Below, in pieces: positions 15,935 through 24,541 of a stretch of 64,000 bases of DNA. A model generated the notes under the pieces. It saw only the letters and a program-made list of their open reading frames with translations, made no database searches and had not been told where the DNA came from. The position numbers and the translations under genes were made by a program. The first letter of the stretch is position 1, and every line of letters begins with the position of its first letter. Source of the stretch: Parasulfuritortus sp037439465 (GTDB lineage: Bacteria; Pseudomonadota; Gammaproteobacteria; Burkholderiales; Thiobacillaceae); NCBI GenBank assembly GCA_037439465.1, contig JBBIVX010000009.1, forward strand, positions 1 through 64,000. Direction: 5' to 3'.

Positions 15935-17203
15935 TCACAAACGACCGCCGTAGCTCAGGAACAAGCGTCGCACGCCGATCAGGTTCAGCCACAACACCTG
16001 GGCGGAGGCGGCCAGCAGGATCAGTCCCGGCGTTGCCATCAGCGGCGGCAACAAAGGGGCCGGCAGCAGCAGCAACACCGCCGCCAGATGCAATCTGAGA
16101 TGCCGTCGGGCCGCCGCCTCGGGCAGGAATTGCTTCATGTTGGGAATAGCGCCGGCGCGCGCTCCGGTCTGCGCCTGCAAATGGAACCAGGCCAGAAAAG
16201 GCACGATCTTGTACAGCATGCCGTTCACCACGGCAGCCGCGAATCCGAGTAAAAATGTCAGGCCGAGACTGGTTTGCGCCGCCTCGGGCAGCCACGCCAG
16301 CCAAGGCAGCGTCAGCGCGCAGAGCATGAGACAGACCATGCCCAGACGCCAGAAGTCGAGGGTGACATCGCCCAGCTTGCGCCGTCGTCGCCGCTGCAGG
16401 TCCAGCGTCACCAGGCCGAACGCCACGGCCGCGACCAGGGTCGGCAAGGCCGTGAGCCACGCCCACTCCAAGGCGAAAAGGGTGGCCAGGGTATAACCAA
16501 ATAGACCAGCCAACGCCAACCAGGTCAGCCAACGGGTTGATACCACCGGATAGGCGGGCGTGAGCTGCAGCATGGGCACAACCTGGTAGGCCACGCCCAT
16601 GATCAGTATCAGCACCCAGCCGCCCAGCCCCCAGGTCAGGTGCATGGCCGTGAATGGCAGCGGATCGGGCAGCGGCCACAGCCCGGCCAGCCCCCCCGCC
16701 AGCAGCAAGCCGAACGCCAGCGTCAGTACCAGCGCCAGCCAGGCCTGGCGCATCGGCCAGCCGGTCGCCGGCGGGCCCCGGAAGCGGCTGAGACTGGCGG
16801 CAACGCCGAGCAGCCAGGGCAGCAACCCCGCCGTCAATACCACCATGGCCGCGACCAACAAGACAGGTTCGCCCTGCCACAAGCCCAGGGCAAGCAGCGG
16901 CGTACCGGCAGCGAGGCCCAGCCAGCCCGCCCACGCCACCGCGCGCACCACCGGCACAGGCGTGCCGAGCACGACCGGCAGCATCTGCAACAGGGCGCCG
17001 AGCATGACCATGCCAAGATAGCCCAGGACAAGCACATGGGTCAGCGCCAGGGCGGCGGGTGACCAACGGCCGGCCGACCAGTCCTGCACGCCGGCCAGCC
17101 CAGCCAGCGCCGCCAGCAATAAGAACAGCGGCGCCGCCAAAAAGAAGCGCAGCGGCAGGCCGAAGGGCGGCGCCTGATCATAGGAAAGGCCAGCGGCGCT
17201 CAT
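15935..17203 (-). CDS. Polytopic membrane protein (NnrS / oxidase subunit I-like), copy B
   Basis: 422 aa from the ATG at 17203, about 12 membrane helices. The frame is open to 17248, but the start chosen overlaps the DUF2249 stop as ATGA. Motifs parallel copy A: ALTHVLVLGYLGMVMLGALLQMLPVVL, then AMHLTWGLGGWVL and GVAYQVVPML, then NGMLYKIVPFLAWFHL. The repeated His then Gln/Lys-x-x-Pro pattern suggests bound heme or metal. It is the last gene of a hemerythrin-DUF2249-membrane protein operon. A link to NO or nitrite metabolism is inferred from context. Confidence 0.65.
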   Translation of the reverse strand: MSAAGLSYDQAPPFGLPLRFFLAAPLFLLLAALAGLAGVQDWSAGRWSPAALALTHVLVLGYLGMVMLGALLQMLPVVLGTPVPVVRAVAWAGWLGLAAGTPLLALGLWQGEPVLLVAAMVVLTAGLLPWLLGVAASLSRFRGPPATGWPMRQAWLALVLTLAFGLLLAGGLAGLWPLPDPLPFTAMHLTWGLGGWVLILIMGVAYQVVPMLQLTPAYPVVSTRWLTWLALAGLFGYTLATLFALEWAWLTALPTLVAAVAFGLVTLDLQRRRRRKLGDVTLDFWRLGMVCLMLCALTLPWLAWLPEAAQTSLGLTFLLGFAAAVVNGMLYKIVPFLAWFHLQAQTGARAGAIPNMKQFLPEAAARRHLRLHLAAVLLLLPAPLLPPLMATPGLILLAASAQVLWLNLIGVRRLFLSYGGRL

Positions 17204-17439
17204 GGCGGCGGGATCGGCGGCATAGGCTCGATCGTCAGCGCATAACAACCATCCGCCAGCGGCTCGATGCGGTGACGGTAGCCGCGGCTTTGCAATATCG
17301 GGTAAAGGGGAAACGGCTCACGGTGAATGAGAAAACGCAATTTCTCGCCAGGACCCAGCCGGCCGAGTGCGGCCAGCACCCGCTCCATCGGCTGCGGCGG
17401 CTCCAGCCAGCGGGCATCGACCACGATCTCTCGGGTCAT
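17200..17439 (-). CDS. DUF2249 protein, copy B
   Basis: 79 aa: MTREIVVDARWLEPPQPMER, then GPGEKLRFLIHREPFPLYPIL and a C-terminal strand. It matches DUF2249 (TusA-like fold). It lies 15 nt after the hemerythrin gene and overlaps the membrane protein gene by 4 nt, so the three genes form an operon. DUF2249 domains are often fused or adjacent to hemerythrin domains in denitrifiers. The biochemical role is unknown. Confidence 0.75.
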   Translation of the reverse strand: MTREIVVDARWLEPPQPMERVLAALGRLGPGEKLRFLIHREPFPLYPILQSRGYRHRIEPLADGCYALTIEPMPPIPPP

Positions 17440-17454
17440 AGCGTGCTCCGCGGG

Positions 17455-17895
17455 TCAGGCCATTTGTTCCGCCATACGGCCGAGCAGCTCTTCGACCTGA
17501 TCCGCCAGGGCGCGATCGGTCATGGGATAGAGCATCTGCTCCTCTTTCAGATTGTGCTGGCGCATGAGCATCAGCAGCGTCTCCGACAGACCGAGGTAAC
17601 CCTGGTCATCGCGGCGGTCGATAGCATCGGCCATCGCGGTCAGCGCATCACGCATCTGTTCGTGTTCCTCGCGCATGACATAAGTGGGGCCGCCACGCAT
17701 GCCGGTGCACGTCTCGAAGGCCGGGAACAGCACCTCTTCCTCGCGCGCGAAATGGCGCAGGGTGGCCTGCCGGAATTGTGCAAACAGGGTGTGCGCCGCC
17801 GCCCAATCGGTCTGGCCGACGGCATTTTCCGCGTCGGCGAAAAGCTGGTCGCAATGAGCGTGATCGTCACTGAGGTAATGGGTGAGACTAGGCAT
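17455..17895 (-). CDS. Hemerythrin-like domain protein
   Basis: 146 aa from the ATG at 17895; ATGs at 17904 and 17925 are also in frame. The 17895 start is preferred because a CAAAAT -10 (17929-17924) linked to an FNR-type box would start transcription near 17917. Di-iron ligands are visible: DDHAHCDQLF, LRHFAREEEVLFPAFE, REEHEQM and MRQHNLKEEQMLYP. Such proteins bind O2 or NO or help repair iron centres. It heads the operon with DUF2249 copy B and membrane protein copy B. YtfE/RIC-type repair is possible, but the scaffold domain of RIC is missing. Confidence 0.85.
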   Translation of the reverse strand: MPSLTHYLSDDHAHCDQLFADAENAVGQTDWAAAHTLFAQFRQATLRHFAREEEVLFPAFETCTGMRGGPTYVMREEHEQMRDALTAMADAIDRRDDQGYLGLSETLLMLMRQHNLKEEQMLYPMTDRALADQVEELLGRMAEQMA

Positions 17896-17950
17896 GCCTG
17901 GCATCCATGATTGAAGAGCCGTCATTTTGCCAGCCCGGCGCGGGCCGGCT

Positions 17951-17964
17951 TTGACTTTGCGCAA
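17951..17964 (-). promoter_or_regulatory. Degenerate FNR/NnrR-type operator before the hemerythrin operon
   Basis: TTGAC-TTTG-CGCAA. One half site is perfect (GTCAA on the minus strand), the other has two mismatches. The centre is 62 nt before the ATG at 17895 and about 29 nt before a CAAAAT hexamer, the same geometry as the other boxes in the region. Confidence 0.4.
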
Positions 17965-18015
17965 TGGCAACCGGACCGATTCTGTCGGTGAGTTGTGTTT
18001 TTGCCGCCGCAGCCG

Positions 18016-19587
18016 TCAATGGCTGGTCCCCTCCGACAGCCGGGTCTTGTTCCACACGTTGTATTTGCCCACCGGGCGCTTCATGGGCAAGCGTTTGATT
18101 TCCTTGAGCGTCCTGGCGTCGTAGACCACCAGTGCGCCATCCAATTCCCAGATGGATACCAGAGCATATTTGCCATAGCGGTCGAATTCGACATGCGTGG
18201 CGGTTTTGCCCGGCAAGGGTTTGAGATCGGCAACGATTTCCAGGCTTTGTTTGTCGATCACGTGCATGACATCGCGGTTCTTGCCGAAGAACACATCCGC
18301 CCAGGCATACGGGCTGTTCTCGTGGCTACGCAGAAAGAAGCCGGGGCCCTTTGTGGTAATGGTCTTGATGGTTTTCCACGTCTTCATGTCGATTACCGAG
18401 ATCAGACCATCCTTCAGATTGGGCGAGGCCATCACCCGTTGCCTGTTTCCCTCCGCGTCCCTGCGCTCCCAGGTGATGCCGGAGCCCAGATGCGGCATCC
18501 CCGCCAGATCGAGATCGGCCACCTTGCGGCCGCTGTCGAGGTGGATGACCTGGCCCTTGGGCTGGCTGCGCGAGGCGCCGAGAATGTACTCATAGTCCTG
18601 GTCGAAGAAGAAGTCATCCAGGTAGTCGTTCAGCACGATAGGCCGCACCGGCAGCATGGCGGATGAAAGACCGGCGCTTCCGGGGGCATGGGAATAGGGA
18701 ATCTCCCAGACTTCCGCAATGTCTTTCAGGGCGGCGATGAAGCTGCCGCGCGGGCGGGCATCGTAGACCGCCGAGACGCGCGAGGTCTTGCCGTCGTTGT
18801 TCTGCACCGGGATGACTTTCACCAGCGACAGGTCCTTGCCGTCGAGCGCCACCAGGGTATGTGGCAGGTAGTTGGCGGCCATCACGTAACGGCCGTCGGA
18901 AGACACCGCCACATTGCGGGTGTTGATGCCAACCCGGATTTCGGCCACCACTTTCAGGTTCCACAGATCGAACTTGGTGATCCAGCCGTCACGCGAGGCC
19001 CAGTAGACGAAACGTCCGTCCGGCGTGAACTTTGGGCCGCCGTGCAGGGCGTAGCGGGTGGGAAAGCGGGCGATCGGCTCCATCACGTCGCCGTCGAGCA
19101 CCGTGATGTGGTGATCGCCATGCTCCACCACCAGCGTGATGTTCATCGGATCGGCCTTGAACACCGGTCTCGGGGGCAGATCGACAGCGTCGGCATGAAC
19201 GCTGTGGGAGGCACGGATGTCGCCGCCATCCCATTTGGGCGGCAATTTCGGCGGGGTGTAGAGCCAGTTGGCCACGGCCTGTATCTCTTCCGGACTCAAC
19301 AGCGCCTTGAACGCCGGCATCTGGGTGGCCGGCAGTCCCTCCGCGATGACCTTCGCGGCCTCCGGCTTCTTCAAATGTGTCAGCGACTCTGGCAATAGTG
19401 TCGGACCCATGCCGCCCAATCGGTTCGGCGCATGACAGGATAGACAGTGGGTATCGTAGAGTTTTTCGACATCCGGGGCGGCACAGGCCAAACCGGCGAA
19501 CAAAGCCAATCCGGTCAGAAGGGCATAGGATGCGCCAGGCGCTGCGGACGATGGGTGCGCATGGCGCGCCCTGGAAAACAGGGTCAT
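18016..19587 (-). CDS. nirN: NirN, dihydro-heme d1 dehydrogenase (cd1-like)
   Basis: 523 aa. A signal peptide ends near the LACAAP region, followed by a cytochrome c domain with CLSCH and a Met ligand in TQMPAF, then an eight-bladed d1-type propeller starting about residue 145 and ending GKYNVWNK, which resembles the NirS C-terminus. NirN is the periplasmic NirS paralogue that finishes heme d1 by introducing the acrylate double bond before transfer to NirS. NirS was distinguished by its own gene at 24908-26626 with a longer c-domain. It overlaps nirJ by 4 nt and is the last gene of the nir operon. Confidence 0.88.
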   Translation of the reverse strand: MTLFSRARHAHPSSAAPGASYALLTGLALFAGLACAAPDVEKLYDTHCLSCHAPNRLGGMGPTLLPESLTHLKKPEAAKVIAEGLPATQMPAFKALLSPEEIQAVANWLYTPPKLPPKWDGGDIRASHSVHADAVDLPPRPVFKADPMNITLVVEHGDHHITVLDGDVMEPIARFPTRYALHGGPKFTPDGRFVYWASRDGWITKFDLWNLKVVAEIRVGINTRNVAVSSDGRYVMAANYLPHTLVALDGKDLSLVKVIPVQNNDGKTSRVSAVYDARPRGSFIAALKDIAEVWEIPYSHAPGSAGLSSAMLPVRPIVLNDYLDDFFFDQDYEYILGASRSQPKGQVIHLDSGRKVADLDLAGMPHLGSGITWERRDAEGNRQRVMASPNLKDGLISVIDMKTWKTIKTITTKGPGFFLRSHENSPYAWADVFFGKNRDVMHVIDKQSLEIVADLKPLPGKTATHVEFDRYGKYALVSIWELDGALVVYDARTLKEIKRLPMKRPVGKYNVWNKTRLSEGTSH

Positions 19588-20765
19588 TTGCAGATTTCCA
19601 AAAGTTGGGGAACGAGTGGCGGACCGGCCAGACCGATTTCCTCGTCTGTCAGATAACAGCCTGGGTCCTCCGCCCAGAAGTCGCCAGTTGTCTGCCAGGC
19701 GCGCACGCGGGTGTTGCCGTTGCAGAGGGCCAGGTGAGCGCAGGCGGCGCAGCGGCCGGTTACCGGGCGCGGCGAAGTCTTGAGGCCGGCCAAGAGCGGG
19801 TCGGAAACGTCATTCCAGATGTCCGCGAACGGTCGCTCGCGCACATTGCCAAGCGGGTAGTTCCACCACATGGTGTCCGGGTGGACCACACCGAGGTTGT
19901 CGATGTTGGCGATATTGACGCCAGAGGAATTACCGCCCCACTGCATGAGCTTACGGTGCATGTGTTCGGCCTTCCCAGGGTAACGGTTGCGCACCCAGTC
20001 GAGCAGATACACGCCGTCGGCATCATTGTTGCCGGTGACGTATTCACGCTCCTTGCCGGCGCGCAGCTGTTGCCAGCAGCGGTCAAAGAGCAGGTCCAGG
20101 GCGGCTCGGGTGGTGCGGTAATGGGCATCGTCCTTGCGGTTCTTATTGCCGCGCCCCGCATAGTTGAGGTGCGACAGGTAAAACTTGTCGATGCCTTCGT
20201 CTTCCATCAGCGCCAGCAAGGCGGGCAGGTCGCCGGCATTGTCCTGGGTGAGGGTGAAGCGGATGCCCACCTTGGCGCCGGCATCGCGGCAGCGGCGCAC
20301 ACCGTTCAAGGCCGCGTCGAAGGCGCCTTCCCTGCGCCGGAAGCGGTCGTGGGTGGCGGCCAGGCCATCGAGGCTGATGCCGACGTAATCGAAGCCGGCG
20401 GCGGCAATGGCAGAGACGTTTTCCACGTTGACCAGGGTGCCGTTTGAAGAAAGGCCAACATAGAAACCCATCTCCTTGGCGCGCCGGCCGATAGCGAAGA
20501 TGTCCGGCCGTAGCAACGGTTCGCCGCCGGAGAGGATCAGCACCGGCACGTGGCACGACTTGAGGTCATCCATCACGCGAAAGACCTCGGCGGTCGTAAG
20601 CTCGCCGGAAAAATCCTTGTCGGCCGAGATCGAATAGCAGTGCCTGCAGGTAAGGTTGCAGCGCCGCACCAGGTTCCATATCACCACCGGGCCGGGCGGC
20701 GCGCGCTCGGGTCCGAGCGGCGTTGGCCGGATCAGTTCCCGCATGAATTTGGATACTCGAAACAT
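19584..20765 (-). CDS. nirJ: NirJ, radical SAM heme d1 synthase
   Basis: 393 aa. The radical SAM cluster motif CNLTCRHC is near residue 36, followed by LILSGGEPLLRPD. C-terminal cysteines for an auxiliary cluster are present (CAACAHLALCNGN, then PGCYL), as in SPASM-like enzymes. NirJ converts didecarboxysiroheme toward heme d1 by replacing propionate groups with oxo groups. It lies between the hemerythrin gene and nirN and overlaps nirN by ATGA. Length and motifs fit the family. Confidence 0.92.
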   Translation of the reverse strand: MFRVSKFMRELIRPTPLGPERAPPGPVVIWNLVRRCNLTCRHCYSISADKDFSGELTTAEVFRVMDDLKSCHVPVLILSGGEPLLRPDIFAIGRRAKEMGFYVGLSSNGTLVNVENVSAIAAAGFDYVGISLDGLAATHDRFRRREGAFDAALNGVRRCRDAGAKVGIRFTLTQDNAGDLPALLALMEDEGIDKFYLSHLNYAGRGNKNRKDDAHYRTTRAALDLLFDRCWQQLRAGKEREYVTGNNDADGVYLLDWVRNRYPGKAEHMHRKLMQWGGNSSGVNIANIDNLGVVHPDTMWWNYPLGNVRERPFADIWNDVSDPLLAGLKTSPRPVTGRCAACAHLALCNGNTRVRAWQTTGDFWAEDPGCYLTDEEIGLAGPPLVPQLLEICK

Positions 20766-20802
20766 GGCGGCTTTTCTCGGTCAGATCAGCGCCGCAACGG
20801 CG

Positions 20803-21369
20803 CTAGCGATATTCATGAGGCGGCAGATAAAGCGCATAGAGTAGGCTTTCCTCGGTCTGTATACGCTTGGTCAGCACCTTGCCGATGCCGCCGACTTCCT
20901 CCTGAAAGCTCCGCCACATTTTTTCATCCCAGATCCAGCCTTCCTCCTCGGCGGTGTATTTGTGCAGAAAATCCGCCACGGCCTTGCCGATGTGCTGCAT
21001 CTCGCTGCGGAACTCGTGCATGATGGCGGCGTTTTCGGCATCGCCCTCCAGGTTGTGCTGGAGGTAAACATAAAAGCGGATGTTTTCCTTTAGCAGATGG
21101 CCGCGCAGGCCATCCCCGAATTCCCCCAGCTTTTGCTTCACCAGCGCCATGTCCTTGCGGTTCATGGCGGCGCCGATCTCGCCGAATATCCCGAGCAATG
21201 CCTGATGGTCCGCCACCAGGCTCGGAACCAGATCGGGATCGTAGTGCAACTGGGTACCGGGGGCGGCGGCCTGTTCGACTGCCTTGGGCCGTGGCACCAG
21301 TCTTGGCGTCTGTGTTTGCACGACCGGCTGTGCGGCCGGTTCTTTTCTTTTCCACAAGAATTCAAACAT
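20803..21369 (-). CDS. Hemerythrin-domain protein inside the nir operon
   Basis: 188 aa. A basic, Pro-rich N-terminus (~45 aa) precedes a four-helix hemerythrin domain: VADHQALLGIF, LLKENIRFYVYLQHNL, a FRSEMQHIGKAVADFLHKY stretch, and a C-terminal region with EEGWIWDE. The His and Glu ligand spacing is recognisable but not complete by eye. It sits 4 nt from nirH and 37 nt before nirJ, which suggests a role in iron or NO handling while NirS and heme d1 are being made. A hemerythrin at this position is not part of the classical nir cluster. Confidence 0.8.
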   Translation of the reverse strand: MFEFLWKRKEPAAQPVVQTQTPRLVPRPKAVEQAAAPGTQLHYDPDLVPSLVADHQALLGIFGEIGAAMNRKDMALVKQKLGEFGDGLRGHLLKENIRFYVYLQHNLEGDAENAAIMHEFRSEMQHIGKAVADFLHKYTAEEEGWIWDEKMWRSFQEEVGGIGKVLTKRIQTEESLLYALYLPPHEYR

Positions 21370-21373
21370 GGTT

Positions 21374-21874
21374 TTATCCCTGCGCCGCCAATCGGCCCAG
21401 GCGCAATCCGGTTTTTTTCAAGATGTCGCTGCTGTACAGGATGTCCCCTCCGCGGCAGGCCGGCTCGAGCAGCCGGGCGATCCGGGCCACGTAACCCGCC
21501 ACTTCTTCCCGGTCGCGGCCATGCACCATGGCAAACAGGTTGTATGGCCAAAGCGGCCGGTGCCGCGGCCGGCGATAGCAGTGACTGACGAAATCGAGCC
21601 GGCCGATGGTCTCACCCAACGCATCCACCGCCGCATCCTCCACATCCCATACCGTCATGCCATTGGCAACATAACCGAGGGCATAGTGGTTGGGCACGGC
21701 ACCGATGCGGCGAAGCGCGCCCGTTTCCCGCATCCGGGCAAGCCGCTGCATCACCTCCCCGACGCTCAGGCCAAGCGGTTCCGCCACTGCCCGGTAGGGT
21801 TCCGGAACCAAAGGCAGCCCTGACTGGGTAGCCAGGATGATTTCCCGGTCGATGGCATCCATAGGCGCGTTCAT
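21374..21874 (-). CDS. nirH: NirH, siroheme decarboxylase subunit (Lrp/AsnC-like)
   Basis: 166 aa. An AsnC-type winged helix (MDAIDREIILATQSGLPL, LGLSVGEVMQRLARMRE) is followed by a RAM-like domain carrying VSHCYRRPRH and WPYNLFAMVHGRDR, both diagnostic for NirH/NirL-type proteins. With NirD, NirL and NirG it removes two acetate carboxyls from siroheme to give didecarboxysiroheme, a heme d1 precursor. It does not act as a transcription factor despite the fold. It overlaps nirG by ATGA. Confidence 0.88.
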   Translation of the reverse strand: MNAPMDAIDREIILATQSGLPLVPEPYRAVAEPLGLSVGEVMQRLARMRETGALRRIGAVPNHYALGYVANGMTVWDVEDAAVDALGETIGRLDFVSHCYRRPRHRPLWPYNLFAMVHGRDREEVAGYVARIARLLEPACRGGDILYSSDILKKTGLRLGRLAAQG

Positions 21875-22356
21875 GCTTCCAGCTTCAGTTCGACGAAATA
21901 CTCCCGCTCCTTGGGAAAGCGAAAGACTTCACGGCCCGTGGCGGCCTCGATGCGGCACAGGGCCGCCTCGGCGAGTTCGGGTGTCTCTGCGGCGGCCACG
22001 AACCACATGTTGAGGGCATGTTCGCGGCGGTAGTTATGGGCGATTTCCGGCTGGGCATTGACCAGGTTGGCCACATCGTTCCAAGTATCCGCCGGGACCG
22101 CCATGGCGGCCAGCACATTGACGCCGCCGAGTCGGTCGGCGTTGTATAGCGGACCGAAGCGGGTCAGCACGCCTTCCTCCAGCAGACACTGCAGCCGGCC
22201 GATGAGGCTATCCTCGGTCAGGCCGAGGCGCTCGGCCACGACCCGGAATGGCCGCTCGCAAAGGGGAAAGCCATCCTGCAGGGCGTTGACGATATGGCGG
22301 TCGGTCGCGTCGAGCTGGACGCGCTCGGCGGGCTGCGGGTGGCGATCGTGGCGCAT
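21871..22356 (-). CDS. nirG: NirG, siroheme decarboxylase subunit
   Basis: 161 aa, Lrp/AsnC-like. LDATDRHIVNALQDGFPLCERP starts the winged-helix part; AHNYRREHALNMWFV and the C-terminal FRFPKEREYFVELKLEA are the NirD/NirG signature. It pairs with NirH in the decarboxylase complex. It lies 2 nt from nirDL and overlaps nirH by 4 nt, so subunit stoichiometry is probably set by translational coupling. Confidence 0.88.
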   Translation of the reverse strand: MRHDRHPQPAERVQLDATDRHIVNALQDGFPLCERPFRVVAERLGLTEDSLIGRLQCLLEEGVLTRFGPLYNADRLGGVNVLAAMAVPADTWNDVANLVNAQPEIAHNYRREHALNMWFVAAAETPELAEAALCRIEAATGREVFRFPKEREYFVELKLEA

Positions 22357-22358
22357 AC

Positions 22359-23384
22359 TCAGGCCACTTTCTGGACTGTGGAATGCGTGGAATAGCGGGC
22401 GCCGCGTTGTTTAAAGCGGCGGCAGGAAAACAGCGGCTGGCAAGGCAGACTTCCCAACCCGAGGCGGTCGCGCAGACGGTCAAGATCGGCCAATACCTCG
22501 GCGCGATCATGGCCGTGCAGCATGGAAAACAGGTTGTAGGGCCAGTCCGGCAGGCGCCGCGGCCGTTGATAGCAGAGACTGACCTGGGGCTGGCTGCCAA
22601 GCAGGAGGCCGATCCTGGATACCAGCGCGTCGGGCACGTCCCATACCACCATGGCGTTGGCGCGATAACCGAGTTCACGATGCCGCACCACCACGCCGAG
22701 GCGGCGGATGACACCCAACTCCAGCAAGCGCCAGAGCCGCGCCAGCACCTCCGATTCGCTCATGCCGCTGGCCGCCGCCACCGCCGCATAGGGTCGGGGG
22801 ACGAGCGGCAGGCCGTTTTCCAGGGCGGCGCTCAGGGCGTGATCGGCGGCATCGAGTTGGTCGCGCAGGGCGGCGGCATCGAGATGCGCCGCCACGTCAA
22901 GGTGCGGGCGCGGAACCGGCCTTTCCGTACGCCCGGATAACTTGAAGCCGAGATCGATGTGATAGTCGGCCAACATGGGCAGATCAAGCAGTGGCAGGCC
23001 GCTCTGCTGGCCGATGTCCGCCAGCACCGTGTCGAGGCGTTGCCGGGTGGGGGCGGTCAGCACGAACCACAGGTTGTAGGCATGCTCGCGCTGGTAGTTG
23101 TGATTCACCTCCGGATAGGCGTCGATCAGGGCCGCCACCGCTTCCAGGCAGTCATCGGGACAAGCCACGGCGGCCAGGGTGCTGGCGCCCAGGACATGCG
23201 GCCGGAACACCGCACCGACGCGCGAGACATGGCCACGCCGTTGCAGCTCGTCGAGTCTGGCAAGGATGGTGGTCTCGTCGCAAGCCAGTTTTTGCGCCAG
23301 TTCGGCAAAGGGCCGCTCGACCAGCGGAAAGTCACGTTGCCAATCGTTGAGCAGACGGAATTCGAGATCGGTGAGCAGGTTCAT
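22359..23384 (-). CDS. nirDL: NirDL fusion, siroheme decarboxylase
   Basis: 341 aa. Two Lrp/AsnC-like halves: residues ~1-165 are NirD-like (LTDLEFRLLNDWQRDFPLVE, NHNYQREHAYNLWFV) and ~180-341 are NirL-like (LDAADHALSAALENGLPLVP, LCYQRPRRLPDWPYNLFSML). Pseudomonas stutzeri and Paracoccus encode a fused NirDL, whereas P. aeruginosa has separate genes. The ATG at 23384 overlaps the nirF stop as ATGA. The frame stays open upstream to 23888, but that part lies in another frame of nirF and shows no homology. Confidence 0.9.
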   Translation of the reverse strand: MNLLTDLEFRLLNDWQRDFPLVERPFAELAQKLACDETTILARLDELQRRGHVSRVGAVFRPHVLGASTLAAVACPDDCLEAVAALIDAYPEVNHNYQREHAYNLWFVLTAPTRQRLDTVLADIGQQSGLPLLDLPMLADYHIDLGFKLSGRTERPVPRPHLDVAAHLDAAALRDQLDAADHALSAALENGLPLVPRPYAAVAAASGMSESEVLARLWRLLELGVIRRLGVVVRHRELGYRANAMVVWDVPDALVSRIGLLLGSQPQVSLCYQRPRRLPDWPYNLFSMLHGHDRAEVLADLDRLRDRLGLGSLPCQPLFSCRRFKQRGARYSTHSTVQKVA

Positions 23385-24541
23385 AAGCCGAATCGATGCG
23401 CGCGGGCGGTGAAGAAAATGCCGCTGGGTGAAACTGCCGGCAATTCCGCCAGTTTGCGGAAAGTGGCCGTATCGTAGACCTCCAGGCGATTGCCGTCGCG
23501 CACCGACAGCCAGACATGCTCGCCGCGCGGCGTGAACTCCATGTGCAAGACGGCCTTGCCTGGCTTCAGGGTGTGTACGATCTTTTGCGACGGCACGTCG
23601 ATGATCTCCACCGTGTCGTAGTCCGGGAAGGCGAAGTTGACCCAGAGCCGTCGTCCGTCCGGCTGGGCCATGACGAACACCGGCTGGCCGGCGACCGGGA
23701 TGACACCGACCTGTTTCCAGGCCGGGACGTCGACGATCACCACCTCGTGCCGGCCGACACCGGGGATGAAGGCCAGATTGCCGACCATGGCCCAGGTCTC
23801 CAGATGCGGCATCTTGTAGACGGGCAGTTTCTCTTCGCCCCGGCCATAGTCGGGCAGCGCCCGCTTGACACCCGCATCCGGCTGCCACAAGTCGAGCACG
23901 GAGATGCCGTTCTCGCCATAGAGACCGGCCACGTACCAGCGCCCATCGGGCGAGATCAGGGCGTCATAGGGCTGGTGGCCGATGCCCGTGTATTTTCTTA
24001 TCAGGGGGGTTTTCGGGTCCGCGGACAGATCCGCCAGCCAGATCTCGTCCTTGTCCCACAGGCTGAAGACGAAGCGGTTGCCGGGGGCGTCCTCCAGGCC
24101 GATGACCTTGGAGCCGGTGGGAATATCCGCGACCAGATCGAGAGTTTCAGCATCGAAGATCTTTACCCCGCCCGGCGTGTAGTTGGCGGCGGCGATGTAG
24201 CGGCCGTCCTGGGAAATGGCGCCGCCGATGGAATTACCGGATTGCATGACGCGTCTGGCGATGGCGCCGGTGAGCATGTCCACCTTGGTCAGCCCACCGT
24301 CGCGACCGAAGACATAGGCATAACGCTCGTCGCGGGAAAACACGGCGGAGGCGTGGGAGAGGTCACCCAGGCCGTCGATGCGGCCCAGGCTTGTATTGTG
24401 CGTGGTTTCGAGCCGCAGCAGACTGCCGCTGGCGCGTTCGACGGCGATGCCGAGGTCACCGGTGGCGCGCAGGTCATCGGCCTGCACGGCAAAGGCAAGA
24501 CATAGTGCTGCCGCGAAGTAAATGGGCCGCTGCAACTTCAT
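23381..24541 (-). CDS. nirF: NirF, heme d1 biosynthesis propeller protein
   Basis: 386 aa. A Sec signal (MKLQRPIYFAAALCLAFAVQA) without a lipobox Cys is followed by a d1-type beta-propeller related to NirS and NirN but without a c-type heme: repeated blades such as FSRDERYAYVFGRDGGLTKVD and ISQDGRYIAAANYTPGGVKIFD. NirF is periplasmic and needed late in heme d1 formation; some homologues are lipoproteins, this one appears soluble. It overlaps nirC and nirDL by 4 nt on both sides. Confidence 0.92.
   Translation of the reverse strand: MKLQRPIYFAAALCLAFAVQADDLRATGDLGIAVERASGSLLRLETTHNTSLGRIDGLGDLSHASAVFSRDERYAYVFGRDGGLTKVDMLTGAIARRVMQSGNSIGGAISQDGRYIAAANYTPGGVKIFDAETLDLVADIPTGSKVIGLEDAPGNRFVFSLWDKDEIWLADLSADPKTPLIRKYTGIGHQPYDALISPDGRWYVAGLYGENGISVLDLWQPDAGVKRALPDYGRGEEKLPVYKMPHLETWAMVGNLAFIPGVGRHEVVIVDVPAWKQVGVIPVAGQPVFVMAQPDGRRLWVNFAFPDYDTVEIIDVPSQKIVHTLKPGKAVLHMEFTPRGEHVWLSVRDGNRLEVYDTATFRKLAELPAVSPSGIFFTARAHRFGL

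Noticed and set aside
18016..19587. Second nirS gene
   Set aside because: Shorter N-terminal c-domain, NirN-type sequence and position after nirJ identify nirN.
21374..23384. Lrp/AsnC transcription factors
   Set aside because: The WPYNLF and YRREHA-type signatures and operon position identify siroheme decarboxylase subunits.
23385..23888. N-terminal extension of nirDL by ~168 codons
   Set aside because: The extension overlaps nirF in another frame, is Arg/Gly-rich without homology, and the ATG at 23384 gives a typical NirD start.
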